A stretch of DNA of 64,000 nt from JBAZLV01 sp964586075 (lineage in GTDB: Bacteria; Nitrospirota; UBA9217). How positions within the stretch are numbered: position 1 is the first letter of the stretch; every line of letters starts with the position of its first letter. The stretch lies in contig CAZPGZ010000003.1 of NCBI GenBank assembly GCA_964586075.1, positions 1 through 64,000 on the forward strand. Reading direction: 5' to 3'. Both the position numbers and the translations under genes were made by a program. The notes below the pieces were generated by a model. The model was not told where the DNA came from and searched no databases. It saw only the letters and a list, made by a program, of their open reading frames with translations. This document shows, in pieces, positions 17,223 to 25,154 of the stretch.

Positions 17223-18461
17223 ATGAGAAATTATGAACAGATCGCAAAAAAAATCACAACAGTTCTTTTTTTGTCCCAAGGACTCAGTTCGGCAGGATTT
17301 ATTGCTGCCTTTACTGTTAATGCATTAGTGGGGGTCGAGCTAAGCGGCCAGGCTGCCATGGCGGGAGTGCCCGGCGCTCTGTACGTTGTAGGGCAGGCAT
17401 TGGGTGCCATTGTTTGGGGGTATGGTTTTGAGCGGATTGGACGACGACTGGGTCTTGCACTCGGACAAACAACAGGAATAATCGGAACTGTTTTTGCCAT
17501 AAGCGCTCTTGCTGAACGGTCTTTTTACTTTTTTTTGCTTGGTCTGGTAATGGTCGGCATGGCACGGTCAGCGGTGGACCTCGGCCGTTTTATTGCCGCA
17601 GAAGTTCATCTCCCTGAGAAACGCGGGCGCGCTATCTCTAAAGTCGTGTTGGGAAGCACAGCAGGGGCTATCGTCGGTCCGCTTTTGATCGGCCCTATGG
17701 GGAATCTGGCATTGGCTGTCGGATTGCCGGAGCTTGCCGGTTCCTATGGAATAGGGTTTGGAGTGCTCGTACTGGCGGCAATCCTTATACTGACCGGGTT
17801 GAGGCCGGAACCTCGTGATATTGGAAGAGAGCTCAGCGGCGATACCAAAGACTCAACGCTTCTACCAGAAACACGCTCTCTCGCTGAAATTGTGCGTCAA
17901 CCTGGTGTTATTGTTGCCATGATTACGATGATGTTCGTACAGGTGGTCATGATGGTCCCGATGTCTATTACTTCTGTTCATATGAAAATGCATCAGCACC
18001 AACTATCTGCAATATCGTTTGTCGTCTGCGCCCATGCAATAGGGATGTATGCGTTTTCCCTTGTTTCAGGGAAGATGGCCGATCATTGGGGCCGGATACC
18101 GGTTATTGCTCTTGGATCGTTGGTGCTGATTGCTTCTTGTATTATTGCGGCGCCTTCGATTAGTTTTATTCCGCTCGTGATTGCATTGTTCCTTCTCGGC
18201 CTCGGCTGGAACTTCGCCTATGTGGCTGGGTCTGCACTGCTTGCTGATCAGCTTAGTGCCAGGGAGAGGGCCAAAACGCAGGGATTGAATGACCTCCTCC
18301 TGAATCTTGCTTCAGCAGTGAGCCAGGCTGGCAGCGGCATAATCTATGCTGTCGGCGGTTTTGGTCTTCTGAGTACGGTAGCAGCTCTTATGGCTGTGGC
18401 ACCTCTTGCAGCTGTATTGTTATTGCGCTCGGGGGGAAAATATAACATCGAGGTTGAATAG
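17223..18461 (+). CDS. MFS transporter
   Basis: A 412-residue major facilitator with about 12 membrane helices. The loop 2-3 signature region reads WGYGFERIGRRLGLA, and a second copy of the motif, SGKMADHWGRIPV, marks the second six-helix half. Substrate unknown; drug or metabolite efflux is common for the subgroup. The frame opens at 17085, but the hydrophilic upstream residues look untranslated, and GAGG lies eight bases before the ATG at 17223 (17202 is an alternative). Divergent from the MocR gene, which probably regulates it. Confidence 0.85.
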   Translation: MRNYEQIAKKITTVLFLSQGLSSAGFIAAFTVNALVGVELSGQAAMAGVPGALYVVGQALGAIVWGYGFERIGRRLGLALGQTTGIIGTVFAISALAERSFYFFLLGLVMVGMARSAVDLGRFIAAEVHLPEKRGRAISKVVLGSTAGAIVGPLLIGPMGNLALAVGLPELAGSYGIGFGVLVLAAILILTGLRPEPRDIGRELSGDTKDSTLLPETRSLAEIVRQPGVIVAMITMMFVQVVMMVPMSITSVHMKMHQHQLSAISFVVCAHAIGMYAFSLVSGKMADHWGRIPVIALGSLVLIASCIIAAPSISFIPLVIALFLLGLGWNFAYVAGSALLADQLSARERAKTQGLNDLLLNLASAVSQAGSGIIYAVGGFGLLSTVAALMAVAPLAAVLLLRSGGKYNIEVE

Positions 18462-18506
18462 GAAATATATTTATGATCTTCTCTGTTGACGGAGGAAATA
18501 TCATCT

Positions 18507-18584
18507 ATGAGCATACATTTTAAATTATCTCATAACAAAGGAGGGTATGGCGATGTTTTAATTACAGAGAACAGTTACCGTTAG
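18507..18584 (+). CDS. possible 25-residue small protein
   Basis: A short frame with GGAGG eleven bases before its ATG, in the 190-base gap between the MFS and OsmC genes. Polar product with no motif. It may be a leader peptide or chance; there is a second GGAGG inside it. Confidence 0.18.
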   Translation: MSIHFKLSHNKGGYGDVLITENSYR

Positions 18585-18652
18585 ATGGCATCAGATATAA
18601 CAAATCCTAGGCTAAGAAAATGTGCAATATACTTTTTGAATCGGGAGGAACT

Positions 18653-19057
18653 ATGCATAAAGCAGAGATTGAAAACAAAGGAGATTCAAAATATTACGCG
18701 AGTACTAAGGATTATAGCTTTGTGCTCGATACCGAAGGACAAGGAGCGAATCCAATTGATACCCTTCTCGCAGGCCTGTGCGGTTGTATAGGCCATCAAA
18801 TCAGAATTTACATGCAACAGCATCGTGTCGATTGCAAGGGGTTTGCGATCACGGCCGAGGCTGAGCTTACACAGACCAAAGACCGGCTTGGCGGGATAAT
18901 GGTGTCAATAGATTTAAAAGATACAAACCTGGATAATCAACAATATGCTGATGTCCTCGCCTATGCAGGGAAGTGCAAAATACACGCAGCATTGAAACCG
19001 GGATGCGATATCAAAGTCGTTGTCGGCAGTTTCGCAGGAATCAAGAATGGCCGCTAA
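18653..19057 (+). CDS. OsmC/Ohr family protein
   Basis: A 134-residue OsmC-fold thiol protein. The two redox cysteines of the family are present: the first in LAGLCGCIGHQI and the second in AGKCKIHAAL. Such proteins reduce organic hydroperoxides or act on small thiol-reactive molecules in the cytoplasm. The frame extends 33 bases upstream, but GGGAGG placed six bases before the ATG at 18653 fixes the start. It is a divergent member (YhfA-like region rather than classical Ohr), so the peroxidase role is inferred. Confidence 0.85.
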   Translation: MHKAEIENKGDSKYYASTKDYSFVLDTEGQGANPIDTLLAGLCGCIGHQIRIYMQQHRVDCKGFAITAEAELTQTKDRLGGIMVSIDLKDTNLDNQQYADVLAYAGKCKIHAALKPGCDIKVVVGSFAGIKNGR

Positions 19058-19126
19058 AACGCACAAAATCATTGTATAAGTATAATTTCACTGGATTTTC
19101 CAAACTACGGATAGTTTTGAAAAATG

Positions 19127-19159
19127 GTGAGTCCGGCCTCTAAAAGAGGACGGGCTCAC
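19127..19159 (+). other. stable hairpin after osmC
   Basis: GTGAGTCCGGCCTCT-AAA-AGAGGACGGGCTCAC pairs along nearly the whole arm with one mismatch and one wobble. No T-run follows. It could end or protect the OsmC mRNA. Confidence 0.4.
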
Positions 19160-19259
19160 TGCAATTTCAAATGTTCCACTGATGATCTCACCGAAGCATA
19201 CATTCCGTAATCAATAGTCATTTTCTGATATAGTTCAGGCATCGGGTTAAGGAAAGCGC

Positions 19260-19886
19260 ATGACACTTCAGACATGGACAGCTTTTGCAGTTGCAGCAGG
19301 CATAATACTGATAGTGCCCGGTCCAACGGTCATTGCGGTAATCAGTCATGCCCTGACACAGGGACGCAAAGCAGTCGTACCGCTCATGATCGGTGTGGTC
19401 CTCGGTGATCTTACTGCTCTGGCGCTCTCTTTGCTCGGGCTCGGCGCTGTTTTTACGGCCTCAGCAAGACTTTATTTCGGTATAAAACTACTGGGGGCTA
19501 TATATTTAATATTTCTCGGCTACAGGCTTTGGCGTATAAATCCTGAGAATGGGGGAGCACGTGCTTCAATGAATATGCTTTCCAGAAAGAATATGGTTGG
19601 CACCTTGTTTACTGTAACGGCACTGAACCCGAAAAGCATCGTCTTTTTTATGGCTTTTCTCCCTCAGTTTATAACCCCTGCGTCAGATGTGTCTCTCCAG
19701 ATTGTAATATTGGGAGGAACATTTTTAACGCTTGCAGCACTGAATGCGGCGTTGTATGCATCTTTTTCCGGATATCTGCAGGAAAAAATTCAAAACAAGG
19801 AAATATATCGATGGCTTAATCGTTGCGGAGGGACGGTGCTGATTGCAGCGGGAATTCTTGCAGTAGCAATACACCACTCAATATAA
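19260..19886 (+). CDS. LysE/RhtB family exporter
   Basis: A 208-residue inner-membrane protein with about six hydrophobic segments. The family signature at the N-terminus, GIILIVPGPTVIAVISHAL, and the conserved TVTALNPKSIVFFMAFLPQF are intact. Members export amino acids such as homoserine, threonine or leucine; the exact substrate is not visible. AAGGA precedes the ATG. It converges with the DUF4388-DnaJ gene about 100 bases downstream. Confidence 0.9.
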   Translation: MTLQTWTAFAVAAGIILIVPGPTVIAVISHALTQGRKAVVPLMIGVVLGDLTALALSLLGLGAVFTASARLYFGIKLLGAIYLIFLGYRLWRINPENGGARASMNMLSRKNMVGTLFTVTALNPKSIVFFMAFLPQFITPASDVSLQIVILGGTFLTLAALNAALYASFSGYLQEKIQNKEIYRWLNRCGGTVLIAAGILAVAIHHSI

Positions 19887-19986
19887 ATGCCAACCCGACA
19901 GAGAAAAAGCGACAGAGGTATGTGGAGAAACGTGGCACAGCCGGCAGAAGGTACTTCCTTGGGGAATATGGTCAAGGATGTTTCGA

Positions 19987-21468
19987 TTATTTGCTGGCGG
20001 CTTTGATGGCAAGTTTGATTTTTTCAGACTTTGGGTCACGCTTTAAGGCATTTTGATATACTACCAATGCTTTCGGTTTGAGCCCGTCCTTCATGTAAAA
20101 ATTTCCCAACTCCAGGTAGTAATCAATATGGGATGGCGCCAGTTTAATGGCTTTTACGAAAAATTCCTCAGCTTCGTGGCGTCTGCGCGGCATGTGAGCA
20201 AGAGAGAGGGCCTGGTAATAAAGATATTCAGCTTTTGACGGATCAAGACGCACTGCCCCCCGGAACGCCTCTTCCGCTCCCCAAAAATTCTGCACCCGAA
20301 ACTGCTTCATCCCCTCAGCAAACTGGGCGATGGCGGCAGTTTTGTTGATTTCCTCGCGGTCCATCGGCTGTCGGGTTTCCTGGCCATATTTTTTGATTCC
20401 GCTGGCAAGATCGAGATTGTACTGGTCGCGTTTTTCCTTGATCCGGAGTATGTGGTATGCTTCATTAATGCTTTCAAACAGCGTTTTCATTTTCTGCTGT
20501 ATGTCTGCATACTGAGGATCGGTGTATCGATCAGGGTGGTAAAGCTTGGACAAGGTATAATACGCTTTTCTGATTTCCTGCGGTGTCGCACTGTGCCCCA
20601 CTCCGAGCACTTCGTAGTAATTTTGAATATCAAGGCTGTCATATGCGTTCTGAAGCAGCTCTTTATTAACTGTTGTTTCCGTTACGACGGCATCAGGTGC
20701 TGTATCATCAGAAGATCGCTGTTCGTCACGAAACAGAAATTCTCTTTCCTCCTGTTCTTTTACTGCGCCCTTCTCCGCCAGTTTGAGGGCAAGAAGTATG
20801 TATAATGCGCCGAGCGTTTTCAAGTCGCCGAGGTTGGATGCATTGCAAAGATCCTGGATGCTGGATTTTCCGTCAATAAGCGAAAGGATTGTGCGCTCTG
20901 TAGGATCGAGATCAGAAGTCTGGAAAGAGGGGGAGGGATCAGAGGCTTTTCTGATAACGGTGTTCATTGAAGGAAGCGAAGCCCGGACATTCTGCCAATC
21001 AAGGCTGCGGATTCCTTCCAAGACAAGCTCAGTGGTGTTCATTTGGAAAGGGACAATTTCGGCGCTGGCCAGAACGCCATCCTCATAGCGGTACCGGCCC
21101 TCTCGCCAGGAAAAAAGACTCAGGATATTCCGTTTTGCCTGCAACTTTGTTTGGGCAACCAGTTCCTGGGGGGTAAGAATTCCCATCTCAAACAGGATGG
21201 AGCCAATCTTCTTCCCATTTTTTGCCTTTGTTTTTGCTGCCTTGTCAAGGTGGTCCTTGGTTATCTTTCCTGAGCTCAAAAGGGATTCTGCTACTGAATC
21301 ATCGTCGGTATTAGATGAAACGAATAGTATTTCTCCCTGTCTGAAAAAAATTTTAACTACTCGTGCCTCATACTCAAAAAAGGCGGTTCCTGTTTTCCGG
21401 CCTTTCCGGAGTTCCAGAATAAGCCAGGGCAAGGTCATGTGTTGTATGTCACCTGTGGACGAAAGCAT
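19987..21468 (-). CDS. DUF4388 - DnaJ - TPR fusion protein
   Basis: A 493-residue cytoplasmic protein. Residues 1-160 are a DUF4388 (PATAN-type) domain, with LPWLILELRKGRKTG, KIFFRQGEILFVSSN and GILTPQEL. A linker leads to a J domain at about residues 280-350 with YEVLGVGHSATPQEIRKAYY and the HPD tripeptide in LYHPDRYTD, so it can stimulate an Hsp70. The last 120 residues are TPR helices (GAVRLDPSKAEYLYYQAL, FFVKAIKLAPSHIDYYLELG). DUF4388 occurs in surface-motility and gliding regulators. Its Hsp70 partner is not in the window, and its role is unknown. Confidence 0.88.
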   Translation of the reverse strand: MLSSTGDIQHMTLPWLILELRKGRKTGTAFFEYEARVVKIFFRQGEILFVSSNTDDDSVAESLLSSGKITKDHLDKAAKTKAKNGKKIGSILFEMGILTPQELVAQTKLQAKRNILSLFSWREGRYRYEDGVLASAEIVPFQMNTTELVLEGIRSLDWQNVRASLPSMNTVIRKASDPSPSFQTSDLDPTERTILSLIDGKSSIQDLCNASNLGDLKTLGALYILLALKLAEKGAVKEQEEREFLFRDEQRSSDDTAPDAVVTETTVNKELLQNAYDSLDIQNYYEVLGVGHSATPQEIRKAYYTLSKLYHPDRYTDPQYADIQQKMKTLFESINEAYHILRIKEKRDQYNLDLASGIKKYGQETRQPMDREEINKTAAIAQFAEGMKQFRVQNFWGAEEAFRGAVRLDPSKAEYLYYQALSLAHMPRRRHEAEEFFVKAIKLAPSHIDYYLELGNFYMKDGLKPKALVVYQNALKRDPKSEKIKLAIKAASK

Positions 21469-21576
21469 AAGGCACCTATTTGAAAAAATAATATAGCATT
21501 TTTTGGCAGCTTATGCACGTTTTTTTGCTCTAAGACCATAATGTGCAATGATAGCGGACATCCCGACAGAAAGCTG

Positions 21577-21605
21577 TTGACATTCTCTATGAATTTATTT
21601 ATAGT
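21577..21605 (+). promoter_or_regulatory. sigma-70 promoter upstream of the PilZ gene
   Basis: TTGACA (21577-21582), 17-base spacer, TATAGT (21600-21605). The transcript would start near 21612 and cover a 38-codon frame before reaching the PilZ gene at 21777. Confidence 0.7.
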
Positions 21606-21621
21606 TAAAGAATAAGACTTT

Positions 21622-21738
21622 ATGATGATGTCATGCAAGAAAGAGTGCTATGGTTGTCATTTTGAAACCCAGAAAGAAATCTATGAGCATGACGGCCAGA
21701 CTGAGGTGTACAATATAAATATATGCGATATGGATTAA
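21622..21738 (+). CDS. possible 38-residue Cys-motif small protein
   Basis: A short frame starting with three consecutive ATG codons about 10 bases after the predicted transcript start. The product has CKKECYGC near its N-terminus, a possible metal or redox motif, and an acidic second half. The Shine-Dalgarno sequence is weak. It is cotranscribed with, and 38 bases ahead of, the PilZ gene. No family recognised. Confidence 0.35.
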   Translation: MMMSCKKECYGCHFETQKEIYEHDGQTEVYNINICDMD

Positions 21739-21776
21739 CGGAGATACGCACTGTTTAATTAAAAAAGGATACCGGT

Positions 21777-22112
21777 ATGGCTCTTTATGGAATTAATAAG
21801 AGAAGCGGCGGACGAGCAAAAAGGGAACTTGCCGCAGGAGTAAAAACAGGTAATGACCTCAAGCAGGTCTACACAATTGATTTTTCCCAGGGGGGTGTAA
21901 AGATCGGAGGCGCAAAGCTTCAGCTTCCGCTGGGTGCCCCCGTGGAACTTTTTTTGGACAAAAAGGGCGAAAAAATCCCTTTTCTGGGGCGCATCGCGAG
22001 AAAAGACGGAATATATTACATCAACCGCATCGGACGCGATGCAAATGCTTTTTTTGTCAAAATTACTGATGAACGTTTTTCTGCATTTGTAAAAGAAGCT
22101 TACCAAGTATGA
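21777..22112 (+). CDS. PilZ-like domain protein
   Basis: A 111-residue protein matching the PilZ fold that binds cyclic di-GMP: an N-terminal Arg-rich segment (RSGGRAKREL) where the RxxxR motif lies, and TIDFSQGGVKIGG, the D/NxSxxG motif. The Arg spacing is not fully canonical, so c-di-GMP binding is likely but unproven. AAAGGA precedes the ATG. It is a stand-alone PilZ unit that could act on pili, polysaccharide or motility. Confidence 0.75.
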   Translation: MALYGINKRSGGRAKRELAAGVKTGNDLKQVYTIDFSQGGVKIGGAKLQLPLGAPVELFLDKKGEKIPFLGRIARKDGIYYINRIGRDANAFFVKITDERFSAFVKEAYQV

Positions 22113-22279
22113 CACTCCTGCTGCTAAAACATTCTTCTCGCCAATAAATAGTGATTCCCTTCCAATCTACACCTGGTTTTTTTCTTGTATGTGTCGTTAG
22201 AACTTGTTTGCAAATTACAGTCTGTTTTCAACGTGGCAGGCCAAATGGTATGATTATTGTTCAGAAGCCGTTTGGAAGG

Positions 22280-23653
22280 TTATTTCTGCAAGCCGAGTTT
22301 TTTCCTGAGCGTTAAACGATTAATGCCGAGCAGACGTGCTGCTTCAGACTGATTCTCCCTCGTATACGACAAAACATACTCAAAGAGAAGCGTATCCAGC
22401 TCATGATGGATTTTTTCATAGATATTCCGCTCTTTTTTGTCGAATGCTTCTTTTAACGAGCTGATAAGCGATTCCGGAATGATGCCGGAAAAATCCGGTT
22501 GCCGTTTTGGAATGGCATAGCCCCCCAGATCCCTGATTTCGTGGGTCGTCAGAAAATCAGTTTTGCACAGTGCAATGGCGGACCGGATTGTATTTTCCAA
22601 TTCGCGGATATTTCCCGGCCAGTCATAGTCGAGCAGTTTCTTAAGGAATGCTCTGGTGACCCCCTTGATCGGCTTTTGTGCTGTGTGGGAGTGCCGGTAA
22701 AAAAGACACTGAACCAGCGAAGCAATGTCTTTTTTTCTATCCCGGAGCGGGGGGACGTGGATTGAGGCAACACGCAAACGGTGATAGAGGTCTTCGCGGA
22801 ACTTTCCTTCCCGTACCATGGCGGTCAGATTCCTGTTGGTAGCGGAAATCACGCGCACATTCACGTGAACTTCCCGCGTACTGCCCAGCGGATAAAAAGT
22901 CTGAGTTTGGAGAAAGCGGAGCAATTTCCCCTGCAGCGACAGCGGCAGTTCTCCGACTTCATCGAAGAATACACATCCTCCGTCTGCGGTTTTCAACATG
23001 CCTTCTTTTATTGCAACTGCACCGGTGAATGCACCCTTTTCATGGCCGAACAATTCCGACTCAAGCAGAGTGTCGGGTACGGCGGCTGCATTAATTACAA
23101 CGAATGGTTTGCCGAACCGGGAGGAAAGCTGGGCAATGGCTTCAGCCACAAGTTCCTTGCCGGTGCCGGTTTCTCCGGTGATCAGTACGGGGACCTCTAC
23201 CTGCGCAACGCGGGCGACTTTCTCGCAAAGACTCATTACCAGTGCTGATTGGCCGACGATTACGCACGTGGCTGCAGGGGCAAGGGTGTCCTTCGCGATT
23301 GTTATTGGGTTTTCCAGTTCTTTTTTTAGTTCGGACAATTGATGCAGAAGTTCGGCTATGCGTTCTTTTTTAAACGGCAGCTGTAAAATCTCATAGGCAC
23401 CCCATGTGGCGGCTTCCATGACTGGAGTGGTTTTTTCCTGGCCTGTTGTTGCAACCACGAATAGGTTTTTTGCATACTCCTTGATATGGTGTGCCCCGAT
23501 GGTGTCCAGGTCAAAAAAAATGCACGATACATCACGGGTCGATGAGATATTTGATGGCTGTGGCCGTAAGAGTTTGTAGCCTTTCGGGAGAACTTCAGAT
23601 AATTTTCTCGTAAAATTTTCAGTGTCTTCGCTTACGACCAGAATTTTCTGCAT
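22280..23653 (-). CDS. sigma-54-dependent transcriptional activator (NtrC family)
   Basis: A 457-residue enhancer-binding protein. Residues 1-115 are receiver-like but atypical: LVVSED, FFDLDTIGA and LPFKK keep some acidic and Lys positions but lack the usual DxxMP context. The AAA+ domain has Walker A GETGTGKE, the sigma-54 contact ESELFGHEKGAFTGA, Walker B GGCVFFDEVGEL and DWPGNIRELEN. A Fis-type HTH ends the protein (SEAARLLGINRLTLRKKL). The frame opens four codons earlier at a GTG; the ATG at 23653 is spaced from GGAGG and begins MQKILVV. Targets are unknown; the hydrogenase promoter is a candidate. Confidence 0.93.
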   Translation of the reverse strand: MQKILVVSEDTENFTRKLSEVLPKGYKLLRPQPSNISSTRDVSCIFFDLDTIGAHHIKEYAKNLFVVATTGQEKTTPVMEAATWGAYEILQLPFKKERIAELLHQLSELKKELENPITIAKDTLAPAATCVIVGQSALVMSLCEKVARVAQVEVPVLITGETGTGKELVAEAIAQLSSRFGKPFVVINAAAVPDTLLESELFGHEKGAFTGAVAIKEGMLKTADGGCVFFDEVGELPLSLQGKLLRFLQTQTFYPLGSTREVHVNVRVISATNRNLTAMVREGKFREDLYHRLRVASIHVPPLRDRKKDIASLVQCLFYRHSHTAQKPIKGVTRAFLKKLLDYDWPGNIRELENTIRSAIALCKTDFLTTHEIRDLGGYAIPKRQPDFSGIIPESLISSLKEAFDKKERNIYEKIHHELDTLLFEYVLSYTRENQSEAARLLGINRLTLRKKLGLQK

Positions 23654-23858
23654 GCAGTTTCCCACCTCCGCCGACTATATAAAAAATATACAACATATAT
23701 AAAAAATAATCAACAGTTTCTCTTGGCGGTTCATCTTTGCCAATTTTTTCAAGCAGTTCTGCTGGTATACATGTTGCTATGTTTGAGTAAAGCGTTCGAT
23801 GATTCGAAAATATAAAAAATACATTATTTTCGTTTTACCGGAGCAGAAGGAGGACACC

Positions 23859-25151
23859 ATGACTGGAAAGAGATTTGATACACTGGCAATACATGCAGGG
23901 CAAGAGGCACCGGATCCGGCAACCGGGGCACGGGCCGTCCCGATTTATCAGACTACCTCATATGTGTTCAAAAACACGGATCACGCAGCAAACCTGTTCG
24001 CGCTGAAGGAATTTGGGAATATTTATACAAGGATCATGAACCCCACGACCGACGTGTTTGAAAAAAGGGTAGCTGCAATTGAGGGCGGCGTTGGAGCGGT
24101 TGCAGTGGCATCAGGCCAAGCTGCGCAGGCATTGGCGCTAATTGCCGTTACCCAGGTGGGCGACGAAATAGTCGCGGCAAACAACCTGTATGGCGGAACC
24201 TATCAGCAACTGCATTATACCTTTCCCAAACTGGGACGCACCACGAAATTTGTAGACTCTGCAAAGCCTGAGGAATTCAAGAGAGCCATTACGGCGAAAA
24301 CGCGAGCAATATATGCCGAGACCATCGGGAACCCGAAGCTGGATATCCCTGATTTTGAAGCGATATCAAAGATTGCTCACGAAGCGGGTATTCCGTTCAT
24401 CGTGGACAACACGGTAGGCGTTGGACTGGTAAAGCCTATTGATTATGGAGCGGACATTTTGACGCTTTCCGCAACAAAGTACATCGGAGGACATGGAACC
24501 TCCATCGGTGGAGTGATCGTGGATTCAGGAAACTTCACGTGGAACAATGGAAAGTTTCCGGAATTCACCGAGCCTGACCCCAGTTACCATGGCCTTAAGT
24601 TCTGGGATGTTTTCGGGAACTTCCCCGGTCTCGGGAACGTCGCATTTATCATCAAGGTGCGCGTGCAGCTCTTACGGGACCTGGGACCTGCACTCAGTCC
24701 GTTCAACTCCTTCCTGCTGCTTCAGGGGACGGAAACGCTTCCTCTTCGGGTAAGAAAGCATTCGGAAAACGCACTTGCCGTCGCCCAGTATTTAAAAAAG
24801 CATCCGAAAGTTTCCTGGGTGAATTACCCTGGTTTGCCTGAACACCAGAGTCATGGGCTGGCAAAGAAATATCTTAAAAGCGGGTATGGGCCCATTCTTG
24901 GCTTTGGAATCCGGGGCGGATTGGAAGCAGGGAAAAAATTCATCAACTCGGTCAAGCTTCTTTCGCATCTGGCGAATATCGGTGATGTGAAATCGCTGGT
25001 GATCCATCCGGCGTCAACAACCCATCAGCAACTCACGCCTGAGGAACAGAAAGCAACGGGTGTGACCGAAGACTATATCCGCTTCTCCGTCGGTATTGAA
25101 GACGTCCAGGACATCATCGATGACGTGGACCAGGCTCTGCAGAAAGTATAA
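23859..25151 (+). CDS. metY: O-acetylhomoserine sulfhydrylase (MetY)
   Basis: A 430-residue PLP enzyme of the Cys/Met metabolism family, which makes homocysteine from O-acetylhomoserine and sulfide. PLP-Lys lies in TLSATKYIGGHG; YQTTSYVF, NLYGGTYQ and VDNTVGVGL are typical of the long MetY subgroup, as is the length. The frame is open to 23799, but GAAGGAGGACACC directly before the ATG at 23859 sets the start. Three bases separate it from metX-metW, the producer of its substrate. Confidence 0.95.
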   Translation: MTGKRFDTLAIHAGQEAPDPATGARAVPIYQTTSYVFKNTDHAANLFALKEFGNIYTRIMNPTTDVFEKRVAAIEGGVGAVAVASGQAAQALALIAVTQVGDEIVAANNLYGGTYQQLHYTFPKLGRTTKFVDSAKPEEFKRAITAKTRAIYAETIGNPKLDIPDFEAISKIAHEAGIPFIVDNTVGVGLVKPIDYGADILTLSATKYIGGHGTSIGGVIVDSGNFTWNNGKFPEFTEPDPSYHGLKFWDVFGNFPGLGNVAFIIKVRVQLLRDLGPALSPFNSFLLLQGTETLPLRVRKHSENALAVAQYLKKHPKVSWVNYPGLPEHQSHGLAKKYLKSGYGPILGFGIRGGLEAGKKFINSVKLLSHLANIGDVKSLVIHPASTTHQQLTPEEQKATGVTEDYIRFSVGIEDVQDIIDDVDQALQKV

Positions 25152-25154
25152 GCT

